A model generated the notes under the pieces. That model saw only the letters and a program-made list of their open reading frames with translations. It was not told the DNA's origin and did not search any database. A program made the position numbers and the translations under genes. DNA of 64,000 bases from Hemicordylus capensis (taxonomy: Eukaryota > Chordata > Lepidosauria > Squamata > Cordylidae). This document shows positions 22,850 to 34,300 of this stretch, in pieces. The stretch spans positions 87,665,501 through 87,729,500 of the forward strand of contig NC_069659.1 of assembly GCF_027244095.1 (NCBI RefSeq), in the 5' to 3' direction. Positions within the stretch are counted from its first letter, which is position 1. The number at the start of each line of letters is the position of its first letter.

Positions 22850-25800
22850 TTATTAAAACATTTGAGAGTTTTGCCTTTTTAAGAGAGATAATATAAAGCA
22901 GAAGCTCATGGACTGTGACTTCTTTAGGGCGAAACGCATGACGAGAAGCATAGATGACGAACCTCTTCCATTTACTCGCATAATTGCGCCTCATAGATGG
23001 TTTGCGCTGGTTTAGCATGATCCATTTTAGGAGTCGACTCTCCAGGCTGTTAGTTGTAAGGTTTGCACCATCGGATGTAACAGGCACCGTTTTCCTGAAT
23101 CAGGAGGTCCGGCTGGTCAGGAAGTCTCTGAAAGTTGTTCGAAGTCAGTCTGAGTAAATGCGGAAACCATGCTTGGCGTGGCCACCAAGGCGTGATTAGG
23201 ATGCACTTTACATGGCCCATCAGTAAGCGTGCTACAACTCTGCCTACAAGTGGTAGAGGGGGAAACATATAGCTCCAAATGTCCGACCAGTCCAGCTGGA
23301 AGGCGTCTCCCAAGGACCGAGGGTCGTGATCCGCTCTCGAGCAGAATAGCTTGCATTTTGTGTTGTGCCGCGTAGCAAATAAGTCGGTCTCCGGCCGTCC
23401 CCAAAGGCGGAATATCTGACTCAGGTAAGTGTCATTCAGTTCCCACTTGTGTTGAGCTTCCGTCGAGAATGAATGGCTGAGGCCATCCGCTATTATGTTG
23501 TCCGAGCCCTTGATGTGGATGGCCAGTGGTGTAATACTGTTCCTGATGCACCAGTGCCAAATTTGCAGACTCAGGGCACACAGAGACCTTGAGACTGTTC
23601 CTCCTTGTCTGTTCAGGTAGGCTATTGCTGTTGTGTTGTCTAGCTGTAACTGAACAACTCTGCCGCGTAGCATTGGCAGAAAGGCCTTCATTGAAAGGAG
23701 GACTGCCAACAGTTCTAGAAAGTTTATATGTAGTTGACTCTGTGCGCGTGTCCAGAGGCCTTGAGTCGTTGTGGCATTGCAATGGCTGCCCCAACCCTTG
23801 AGGGAAGCATCTGTTGTTACTCAAACCGACGGAGGTTGAGACTGGAAGGGTACTCCTCTGAGCATATTGGACTTCTGAGTCCACCAGGACAGTGTGCGTA
23901 AGACTGGGCTGGGAACCAGAAGATTTTTTAGTGGGCTGTCTCTCATTAGGTTGAAGGAAGAGAGGAACCACATTTGCAACTTCCTCATCTTTAGATGGGT
24001 GTAACGTACTGTTGCCTTGCAAGAGGCCATTAGGCCCAACAGGCGTTGTATTTGACGGGCCGGTTGTGAAGGGTGGACCTGAAAATCGTGTATCAGAGAT
24101 GCAATGGTTTGGAAATGGTCCTCCGGAAGAAAAGCTCTCCCCAGCCTGGTGTCCAGCACAGCTCCAATGTATGTTATGACGGGTACTGGAGTGAGGTTGG
24201 ACTTCTTCCAGTTGACCTGTATTCTAAGGTCTTGGAGGAGGGTCAACATGTATTGTATCTGCGAAAGTAACTCGCTTTTGTCCTGTGAGGATAGGAGCCA
24301 TTTCAATTGTCGAGGAAAGGATATAGTTTCAGCCCCTTTGTTCTTAGGTGGGCCACTATTACTGCCATGCACTTTGTAAAGACATGAGGGGCAGTGCATA
24401 GTCCGAATGGTGGTACTTGGTACTGGTAAATCACACTTCCTACAGTGAATCGAAGATATTTCCTGAAGGATGGATGGATTCCTATATGAAAATAAGCATC
24501 CTTTAAATCTAACGTCACTAGCCAACGCTCCTGTTGCAGAAGCGGTAGGATATCCTGTAACGTTGTCATGCAATACTTTTTCACTTGGACATACTTGTTT
24601 AGGTGTCTGAGGTCCATTATTGGTCATACCCCACCATCCCTCTTCGGAATTTGAAAATAGCGGGTGTGAAAGCCCTCCCGCCTCTCTGCCCATCGCACTG
24701 GTACCACAGCTCTTTTGCGCAAGAGTTCCTGCACCTCCTGATATAGGGCCGGTGTCTCCTTTGTAAAGCGAACACCCTGGAAGCGAGGGTGAGCTTTGAA
24801 CTCTATCACGTAACCATACTCGATGATCTTCAGCACCCAACGATCTGATGTTATGTGGCGCCAAGCTTGCGCATGACTTGCCAACCTGATGTAGTTGGTG
24901 GCTACTGGGGACGCACAAGTGTTGTAAAGCAGTCCCCCATTGTCCCCGATGTTGTGGGGAGGCAAGTAAGGTTGCAGTACCAGGTGATGTCTTGGATCTC
25001 AAAGCCGCTGCTTGTTTTCTTCAGTCGGTTTCTGTTGATTTGAACGAAATTTGCCTTTTTGTTGGTTTCTGCGCTTATTGTAAGGCTGGTATGATTTGCG
25101 GTAGTCGCGGCGGTCCTGCTGCCTATATGTAGGACGCGGGCGATAAAAGGATCTTTGTTTATTCCCATACGATGTTGAGGCAGAAGTGGAAGTAAAAGTT
25201 TTATTATTATTTCATTTTTTCCATGGTCGTGTCTGTCTCCTCGGAGAACAGGCCTTTGCCATCGAAAGGAAGTCCCTCTATCTTGTCCTTCATGTCCTGC
25301 TGAAGGGAGGTAGACCGAAGCCATGCGTGGCGTCTCAGAGTTATTGCTGTGGTAATTGACCTGGACTCTGATTCAGCCAGATGTTTAAGCTGTACTCAGT
25401 TGTTGGCAGGTGAGGTCTGCTGCCTTTTGTAACATCTTGCGGAATTTTAGTTTCAGTTCTTCCAGGGTTAAAGCATCCCAATTTCCCCCCCCCAAGTCTT
25501 CCCAAATGCAATACCCGTATTTTGCCATGCAAGCCGAATAATTCGCCACTTTTACAGAAAGACAGAATGTAGAATATAGCTTTCTGCCCATGACATCCAG
25601 TTTTCTTCCTTCTGTATTGCCTGGGGTAGTATGTCTTCTCCCTGACTTGGAAGTGGTTGCACAGTCAATTACTAATGAGTTGGGGATAGGGTGTTTGAAT
25701 AGATACATATTATCTTGCTCCTGTATGCGGTAGAGTCCCTCTAGGCGCTTTGAAGTTGGAGTAGATGTATGAGGAACTTGCCAAGCACACTGTGCCGCGT

Positions 25801-27930
25801 TAGATATTATGGGTAGTAGCGGCAAAGCGACAGGCTGGGAAGACTGAGATCGCCGCATGAAATTATAGACTGGATCGTCTATGGTTTTTAGTTGAGAAGA
25901 GAGATCCAGACCCAATGCTGATGCCATCTGTTTCACATGTGAGTGATATGCTTTAAGTTCTTCAGTTGGTGATACATGGGCTGGAGTAGCCACATATGGA
26001 GAAGGATCAGCCTCTACCGTTTCAGTATCTGACTCGAAATCGGAGGAGCCATAGTGACTACCACGTGAGTCGCCGTCGGAAGGAATCGGACTAGAAGGTG
26101 GGACCCCTGGTGAAGTCGGGCGAGGAGAAGGTGGTATTGCCAAAGACTCAGTTTGTACTGTTGAGTTGGTAGACGGCTGTAGTCTGGTTTGAGAGCCTCT
26201 ATTAATAACAATCGTGTGATGCGTCTGAGTTGAAGTTGTTTTAAATACTTTAATGGGTAAGGTCTGGGTTTCTCCCGTTGCCAGTGGGCGTATTTGAAGC
26301 GGAGTAGCTTCTGGCTCAGGTCGATGCAGTGCCCGGTCACCAGAATGGCCAGTTGTTGTATTTACGGATCTCCACACCCTATCCTCCTGGTAGTCATACG
26401 CGTGTCCCTGCAAAGCCGCACCTGGTAAAGCCGTTTCTGTTGACAGAGACACGGCATGGCTAAATCCGCACGTGTGCCACAAAGTAGAATTGGTGAGCTG
26501 CGTAGACGTTAGAAGCCCAGGAACTGGGGCCCAAGGGGGTGCCCCGCTATCATCCGAGTGTGGAAACCCATGGAAAGTCGAGGGGGTAGCTGTTGTGGAA
26601 TCAAGCATTTTCAGAAGGGGATCTAGTGGAGCCGGTTCCCCTTCGGAGAGATCATCATCTTCCAGCGAGAAGGTCATCGGGACACGGAATTGAGGAGTCA
26701 CTGTGGTCATAATAGCAGGTGTGTTCAACGTCAACGGACAGTCACCGTCTCTGGATGTTGATGGAGAGCGGATCGGAGTCATCGCAGGTCCTAGATCTCA
26801 AGATGACGGGATTTTAGGTACCGATGTCGATGGGGTCTTTTCTGCGGACTCCATCGATATCGATGGCACTCTCGGCATCAAAGGCGAAATCTCTCTTGGC
26901 ATCGACGCCGATGTCCTCGGTGTCGAAGCTCCATCTGGCCCCGGTATCGACGTTGACAGAGCGGTATCTTTCGATATCGACATAGAAGTCGATGCTTGTG
27001 GCATCAACGTCAACAGAGCGGTATCTTTCGGTATCGACACAGAAGTCGATGTTTGCAGCGTCGAGGGTCACGTCGGAGCCGATTACTTTGATGTCAAGAG
27101 CATCCAGCTCCTGAGCAGAGCTCAGTGACGGTGTCGAGGTGGAGGTCAGCAATCTTTTGGCATGTTTTTCGGCAGATGCCATTTTGTCACCCGGCCTTTT
27201 CAAGGACTTAGGGGTCTTACTGGTGGGCATAGAGGTTTTAGACTGGGCCGAACCCAGAGCTCTCAAGCCTTGCGGAGATTTAGCTGATGTAGAGGGGGCG
27301 GATAATGCGTCGTTGTATAGAGCTGCTCTCAAACGAAGCTCTCTATTCCTCCTGGTTTGCTTAGAGAAAGATAGGCAGATTTTGCAGGTCGAGGTTAGAT
27401 GGGCCTCTCCCAAACATATCAGGCACAGACTGTGGCCATCCTGAGAGGGCAATTTCGCATTACACTTAGTGCAGCGCTTAAATGTCTTTTTTCCCTTAGT
27501 GGTGTCCATCGTACTCACTCCTTTAACCAGTCCACGTCAAATAGCCTAAAATCCGTCCCCTCCTTCGACGTCTTGAAAACAGCACGCAACAGCAGGTCCA
27601 AAAAACCAGTCCGAGGTCAATCCAACAATTTAAACAATGCCAAATCCGAAGTCAAAAGAGTCAGAAAACGGTCCGAGGTCAAAAACAGTAGAACTATTAG
27701 CAATAGCAAGGAACCAATACTAAGGAGCTGCAGAAATCACGAGTGATCCCCACGGTGGTCGAACAGGAACTGAGGTGCCTGCACTTCCTCCCGCCTTAAA
27801 CAGCCACATGGTCACGTGGGGTGGGGCACAGGCGCTGAAGAGGAGCTGTAGAACTCAATACCGAGAGGCTTCCGTGCAGGCACAGAACCCACTCTAATGG
27901 TTTCAACGGATCACGAACCAGATCTTATAA
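22850..27930 (-). mobile_element. DIRS-like tyrosine-recombinase retrotransposon, fossil copy 1
   Basis: A minus-strand DIRS element of about 5 kb. In order along its own strand the parts are: a GC-rich leader (about 27930-27519); a gag-like ORF1 region (about 27518-25385) opening with a CxxC...DGHxxCxxC...C zinc-finger pattern characteristic of DIRS; a reverse transcriptase region (about 25000-24300); an RNase H region with the DNTTAIAYLN motif (about 23709-23050); and the N-terminal part of a tyrosine recombinase (about 23087-22836), after which it is truncated. It is broken, with several breaks. Long surviving frames suggest moderate rather than great age. It lies between EVA1C and CFAP298. 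Confidence 0.88.
26700..27130. repeat. GTCGAT-rich repetitive tract inside DIRS ORF1
   Basis: Part of the gag-like region of the DIRS fossil. Many TCGAT/ATCGAC hexamer variants recur, including a tandem pair of about 57 bp near 26952-27065. The antisense strand is open and Asp-rich purely because of this repetition. Confidence 0.75.
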
Positions 27931-28465
27931 TTTGAGGTCTCTTTTCATACAACACTTCCACCTGGTTGAAAAACAGCCCTACTTTGAGTGTAGGCTTTCC
28001 GCTAATGGAATGGTACTTAAAATACCTATTCATTAAAGCAAACTTTATTCAAGTGAAACCCAATAAAGAAGTCTAGCAGAAGACTCTAAAATATTGTCAT
28101 TATGATAGCATACCAATATGTCAATTGAGCTTTCTGTCCAGCAAAACTCAAACGTTGAGCAGAAGAGATAAAATAGCAAGCTGGATGTTATCATTGTACC
28201 CAAATGTGCTATGTAGCAGTTTTAAAGCACTTCTGAAGCACAAATGAATTCCCTACAAAAAGATACATGTAGACGCCGCTGTACATATATTCCACAAGCT
28301 CATATAATAGCTGAATAATAGCTTTAAAGAAAAAACTTGAAATGCTCCCTCTAGCAAATAGATTCAGCTAGAGATAACCATGACTACTGTCAATCGCGGT
28401 ATCTATGTTTATACAGTCTGGTCTACCACAAGCACTTTGCTGCTGATGTTCACTCTCATACTATG
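27931..28465. other. Intergenic, no recognised element
   Basis: AT-rich sequence between the DIRS fossil and a SINE. Nothing further is recognised. Confidence 0.4.
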
Positions 28466-28764
28466 GAGAGGAGAGCTGGTCTTGTGGTAGCAAGCATGAC
28501 TTGTCCCCTTAGCTAAGCAGGGTCTGCCCTGGTTGCATATGAAAGGGAGACTAGAAGTGTGAGCACTATGAGATCTTCCCCTCAGGGGATGGAGCCGCTC
28601 TGGGAAGAGCAGAAGGTTCCAAGTTCCCTCCCTGGCTCCTCCAAGCTAGAGCTGAGAGAGATTCCTGTCTGCAACCTTGGAGAAGCCACTGCCAGTCTGT
28701 GAAGACAATACTGAACTAGATAGACCAATGGTCTGACTCAGTATATGGCAGCTTCCTATGTTCT
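28466..28764 (+). mobile_element. 5S rRNA-derived SINE
   Basis: The head contains TTAGCTAAGCAGGGTCTGCC followed by CTGGTTGCATATGAAAGGGAGAC, which matches the internal promoter region of vertebrate 5S rRNA (AGCTAAGCAGGGTCGGGCC, GATGGGAGAC). The roughly 300-bp element ends in a LINE-like tail, ACTAGATAGACCAATGGTCT then GGCAGCTTCCTATGTTC. This is a SINE3-type element, not a 5S gene: both 5S termini are missing. Confidence 0.82.
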
Positions 28765-29224
28765 CCAGCCTCTGTTAACTGGGGAGTGGGGGTGCAGAGG
28801 GAGGGAATTGCTTTTGAGTGAGCCACTCTGTGGAAGACAGAATTATTCCAGAAGGTGATTGTGACACAGAAGACAGCTGCAGGGTTTGGTGCAAGCAGAG
28901 CTGTTTCTCACTGTTCACTCCAGTGATATGATGGCCAAGTAACTGTGCCTCCTGCCTCCCCAAAGTTACATGATTGGAAAGGCCTTGCAAACAAACATGG
29001 AGGATAATTAGATCAGGCAGCCACAAGGCTGGTTATAGACTATTGACTTGCATTTGTTAACTGCTCTCGATCTATAATGGACAACTAACTGAATGGAAGT
29101 CAATAATGCAATGTTTATAGTCTAAAAGGTCGATCCCCAGTTGAAACGTCTTAGCAGCAACTAAGCACTAGTAATACTTTCCTTCTCACATGATACAGAG
29201 TTCTGGTTACATTTGATGAAGGAT

Positions 29225-29640
29225 GTTGACTAATTACTAAGGATTCAGAGCATGATGAAAACTATAAAGGATGTAGAAGATAAGTTGTATGAGGAAAGAC
29301 TGAAGGAATTAGTTGTGTGAAAGAAAATGTAGAGGGAGAGGAGTGTGGACTTTTTAAACAGAAAGGAGTGGAATTTCTCTCTCCTTCCACAGGGACAGGA
29401 TAAAATGCAATGGACTTACAGTACAGGGAGATATATTTAGATTAAACTTTGGAAAAAACCTACTAACTCAAAAAAAGCAGTTTAGAAATTGAATCAGCTG
29501 TGTAGGAAGACAGAGGAGTCTTTCTTTGCAGACAATAATAATGAGACACAGCTAAAGTGGATAGCAGGAATATTTGTTATTATTACTAGAAGATCAAATG
29601 CAGAAAGGCACATAACTAAGAATGTCTCTCTGAGTTGACA
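29225..29640 (+). mobile_element. Old CR1/L3-type LINE 3' fragment
   Basis: Translated pieces such as GGEECGLF-like and VEFLSPSTGTG-like segments and the DNA phrase TATGAGGAAAGACTGAAGGA match the C-terminal end of CR1/L3 ORF2. Heavily decayed. Confidence 0.5.
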
Positions 29641-31253
29641 ACAGTTCCTTTGTGGGACATTTTGGAACTATTATGAGTCAAGAATAAAATAGATCCAAAC
29701 CAACACTGATTTTTACTATTTCTTCCAAACCAGCAGAGCTATTCAAAATAACAATGTAAAATGAAAGCATTATTTGTAATGGTTTGTATTTTTTCAGGCA
29801 TCCATTAAGACTAATCACAACCTTCTGGGAAGCATTTCACCAGAGATAGCAATCTTCATATTTTTCCTTCCTTCTACTTATGACAAAAGTAAATAAAGTC
29901 TTTTATTACTATGGGACTACATTCCCTAGAGAAGTTTCATTTAGACCACATATGCACTTTCCCAAGTAGTCTTTGAGATATGGTATTATTTGGAACAACA
30001 AATTCTCTTTAAGTTCACAGAACCCAAAAGTACTTTATAAAATATAAGTTGACATTTTGCTTCTGCTGAAGTCCAATAAAATGAAATCTCACCCTAAAAG
30101 GAAATAAAAGGAAGTCCAATAAAAGCAAATGACACACTGCATGCACACACTGTGCATGCAGAATAGGATGTACAACTGCCAGGAGGAGGGCGTTGTGAGG
30201 TCTCCTCATCACCAGTGAGTATAGGCTCAGGTAGCTTGACTCACCTGTATCCTAGTAAGTAGCTTTGCCTGATGTCATCACTGTAACTGCTCAGATTACT
30301 GATGTATTTATGGTAAGAAAATGAGGTCTTCCTAACAGCCATTAAGTTGCTAATTAATGACTGGACCGGCAGTGCCTCCCTGCATAGAACACAGTCTGAC
30401 AGTTCAGACTGGTGTCTTGATCATACAGACCTCCAGTGCTCCCTGGCAGAAGAAAGTGCAAGGATTTGGATGCTACATAATTCGAAGGGCAGTATGCAGT
30501 TGTTGCCAGTATAACTGAGTGTAGTATAACTGAGCTGCAACATGGTGGTGGTAGTGCTGCTCCTAAGTAGCTTCTGCTGTGCTTGGCTGCAAACAGGGTT
30601 GGGCTAGGTTCTACTCATCTTCCAGTTATATTTTTATTAATGTCTACGAAAAAAATGAATGGCTGAACTCTAATGATGATCTATTTTCTACATGGCCAGA
30701 CCCACCATAGGGCAAATGACTGTTCAACTCCAGCACTGTAACTTGGAGAGTAGGACTAGATACTAGATAACATACTTTGTTACGTGCACTCAACTAAATT
30801 TGAATTCCCTCATGGTCCAGGCAATCGAATAAATGCACATGTGGGCCACGAGCGAATATATCTTTTGGCTTCTAATTATATTACACCCTTTTGAATAACT
30901 ATGCTTACAATAAAGAAAACAGGAGGACAACTGTAGAATAAAAGATCTATTTAATATTATAGTCATCCATGAACTAGTTTAAAAGATAAACATTTGATCT
31001 GTAAATCTATTAAAACAGAATTACAACACACACACACCCAACCAACCAACCAACCCTTGGTCTTCTACTGCTAAAGGGTAGCCTGTGCACAAGAATTTGA
31101 AGATATTTTGCGCCCAAACTTAAGTTAATAACAAATTGCTACTAGAGAACGAAAATGTACTATTTCATGCAAATTATAATGCAGAAATTTTGCATCAGTT
31201 TTCTCAGCAGTTAAATTTATAGTGCACAAAGAGAAACATTTGTATAAGGTGCT
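29641..31253. other. Intergenic sequence and CFAP298 3' flank
   Basis: No gene is supported. An (AC)n(AACC)n tract lies at 31025-31055. The CFAP298 3' UTR must fall in the right part of this stretch; no convincing poly(A) signal could be assigned. Confidence 0.45.
31025..31055 (+). repeat. (AC)n(AACC)n microsatellite
   Basis: ACACAC units followed by four CAAC/AACC units. Confidence 0.9.
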
Positions 31254-31364
31254 TCATCTTGGTCTCCATTTAATGTCCTTAACACCATGAAACTGTCTTT
31301 TCAAGGCATGACTGTCAGCCCATTCAGAGTCTAAACATGAATCATCATCATTTTCTTCTAATTT
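31254..31364 (-). CDS. CFAP298: CFAP298 last coding exon
   Basis: Encodes KLEENDDDSCLDSEWADSHA and LKRQFHGVKDIKWRPR, then TGA. Acceptor TTTTCTAG. Confidence 0.96.
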   Translation of the reverse strand, partial: KLEENDDDSCLDSEWADSHALKRQFHGVKDIKWRPR

Positions 31365-34300
31365 CTAGAAAAAAGAAAGAAAATGTGTTACACATTTCAA
31401 AAACATTTGGTTGTATTGTCTGTAACACCATAATTATTGCAACAACACCAGATACCTTGAGTTCTTCTTGCCTTCTGTGATAAAAAAGCATCATTTGTTT
31501 GTGCTCTTCGTTGCTTATGATAGGCTCCCGTGCGGGGGCTCCCTGTCCTTTCTGGAAAAATAAAAGAAGAAATTGATAAAGTTTTACTCAGCTATGATTC
31601 TTGGCAACAGAATAATGCTAAAACAAGCTCGATAAACATCACACATTCCTGACATTTCAACATGCTCTACACTAACTGTAAAAAATCTGGGATGGTATTA
31701 TGCAGATTATTAGTTGCAGACTCAGTTCTCAATAGCTGGCACCACTCAAGGCAAAGAGTACTAGGATTAAGCCCCACTATAAAATAGTGTCCCATAGAGC
31801 ATCCTCTTATTTGCTACTATGTAAATGAATTCTTTTCCCATAGGAATGAATGATGAAGTAAGTGCTGTACTTGGGGACAAGGTTGTTCTGAGAGAACCCT
31901 CCATCCCAGTGCTGGGTGCCCAGGCCCTAATGGACAGAGGTCTCACAGCAGGGTGCAACATGCATACCACCTTGAGCTCCTTGGAGAAAGAGCAGTGTCA
32001 AAATGCAATGCAAAAATGTCTTCAAGTCTTTGTGCAAAAGGACTCCAGAAACTGTGCTATGTACAAACCATCTCTCCACATACACCTCATCCATGACAAT
32101 GACAGGCATTTTGCTAGTATGAGTTAACTCAAGATCCAGGAGGTCAGAAGCAGAAGGTAGAGGGAGAAACATTCACGCGGTTGTGTGGGTGGATGCACAA
32201 GCTGTTTTAAAGCTGTGTCGACTATAAACTACAGTATCTTGTACATGCAGAAGAGCCAGCGTGGTGTAGTGGTTAGAGTGCTGGACTAGGACTGGGGAGA
32301 CCCAAGTTCAAATCCCCATTCAGCCATGATACTTGCTGGATGACTCTGGGCCAGTCACTTCTCTCTCAGCCTAACCAACTTCACAGGGTTGTTGTGAAAG
32401 AGAAACTCAAATATGTACAGGTGAAACTCGGAAAATTAGAATATCGTGCAAAAGTCCATTAATTTCAGTAATGCAAATTAAAAGGTGAAACTGATATATG
32501 AGACAGACGCATTACATGCAAAGCGAGATAAGTCAAGCCTTAATTTGTTATAATTGTGATGATCATGGCGTACAGCTCATGAAAACCCCAAATCCACAAT
32601 CTCAGAAAATTAGAATATCACATGGAACCAAGAAGACAAGGATTGTAGAATAGAACAATATCGGACCTCTGAAAAGTATAAGCATGCATATGTATTCAGT
32701 ACTTGGTTTGGGCCCCTTTTGCAGCAATTACTGCCTCAATGCGGCGTGGCATGGATGCTATCAGCCTGTGGCACTGATGAGGTATTATGGAAGACCAGGA
32801 TGCTTAATTAGCGGCCTTCAGCAATTCTGCATTGTTTGGTCTCATGTCTCTCATCCTTCTCTTGGCAATGCCCCATAGATTCTCTATGGGGTCAGGTCAG
32901 GCGAGTTTGCTGGCCAATCAAGCACAGTACACTGTATACTTTTCAGAGGTCCGATATTGTTCTATTCTTCAATCCTTGTCTTCTTGGTTCCATGTAATAT
33001 TCTAATTTTCTGAGATTGTGGTTTTGGGGTTTTCATGAGCTGTACGCCATGATCATCACAATTATAACAAATTAAGGCTTGACTTATCTTGCTTTGCATG
33101 TAATGCATCTGTCTCATATATCAGTTTCACCTTTTAATTTGCATTACTGAAATTAATGGACTTTTGCACGATATTCTAATTTTCCGAGTTTCACCTGTAG
33201 TACACTGCTCTGGGCTCCTTGGTGGAAAAGCGGGATATAAAATGTAACACCCCCCCCCAACAAAAACACACCTTTCCAAACGCAGTTTAACAGCTTCATT
33301 CTGATTATTTTCTGTTTTAAGCTGCTCTAAAACCCATGGACATTTCAAAAGCAACTTCAGATGCAGCATAAGGAGCTGCAGTTACAAAAAAGAAAAGAAA
33401 AAAGTGTGCAGCTCTCCCCCAAACTGTTGCATGTGCCTAAAAGAATGTCAATTATTGTATAATAAAGATGCAACTCTTGCACTGTGCTCTCAAGTTAGAA
33501 GAAAAACAGCTATTTTTGATCCAACAGGTAGAGGAAATAGGTGAAGATTTGATCTGGGGCAATAAATAAATAAGGCAAGAGGACTGGTCTGGACACAACC
33601 TTAGAAAACCAGTGTAAAACAATGTCAAAAGCCTAGGATTTGTACTTACTTTCTGTATCTTGACAATAATTTTGGTTTTCTCATTTTTGCCCACGTAGTC
33701 AGAAAGCTTGTTTGTTCTTTTCAGCTCCTTTGCTGCCCACCACAATTGTGCATCTGGTTCCTCAATAACCTCAAGTGCAGCCTGTGACAGATTAAAACAA
33801 AGAATGCGTGAGATTTTTTTTAACAGCAAAGACAAATTAGGATTTCTGCAGTTTCTTTTCAGGGGGTATTAGGAATAGCCTGCATATAGCATAATGCGTT
33901 CCCTATCAGCAAGTGCTTCAGCTGAAAACACGGAATGGGAAGAAGCAGTGCAGGGAAGCCTCTTTGTCCCCTTTAAAAAATAATAATGTAGAATGAGCAC
34001 TACCAGAGATGCACACTGCAGGGCTGGCAAAGGGGCGCACACACCCTTCAAAGGGGTGAAGGCACATTCAAATATGGTTGGAGTGCTTCTATGGTTGAAA
34101 GGGAGTTACCTTACTTTCCCCCCACTTAAAAAGCAAGTGCTTATTTGTTACAGATGGTTAAGTATTACTCTTTATAGCACCCTCTCCTAATGAAAGAGCC
34201 TTTAACATATAATAAAACTGCATCGCTTGGGTGGGTGAGACTGACAAGGTTTGGTATTGTATCACAGGCACTGTCTTTGTGTGCCTGTAACATATCACAG

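Noticed and set aside
26703-27128. Plus-strand Asp-rich open frame of 141 codons
   Set aside because: It is the antisense of the GTCGAT-rich tract of the DIRS fossil; the acidic periodicity follows from the DNA repeat.
28490-28560. Possible 5S rRNA gene
   Set aside because: Only the internal promoter-like core matches; both ends of 5S are missing and a SINE tail follows.
32251-32330. Possible tRNA gene with A and B boxes
   Set aside because: No cloverleaf closes; it is the head of a SINE.
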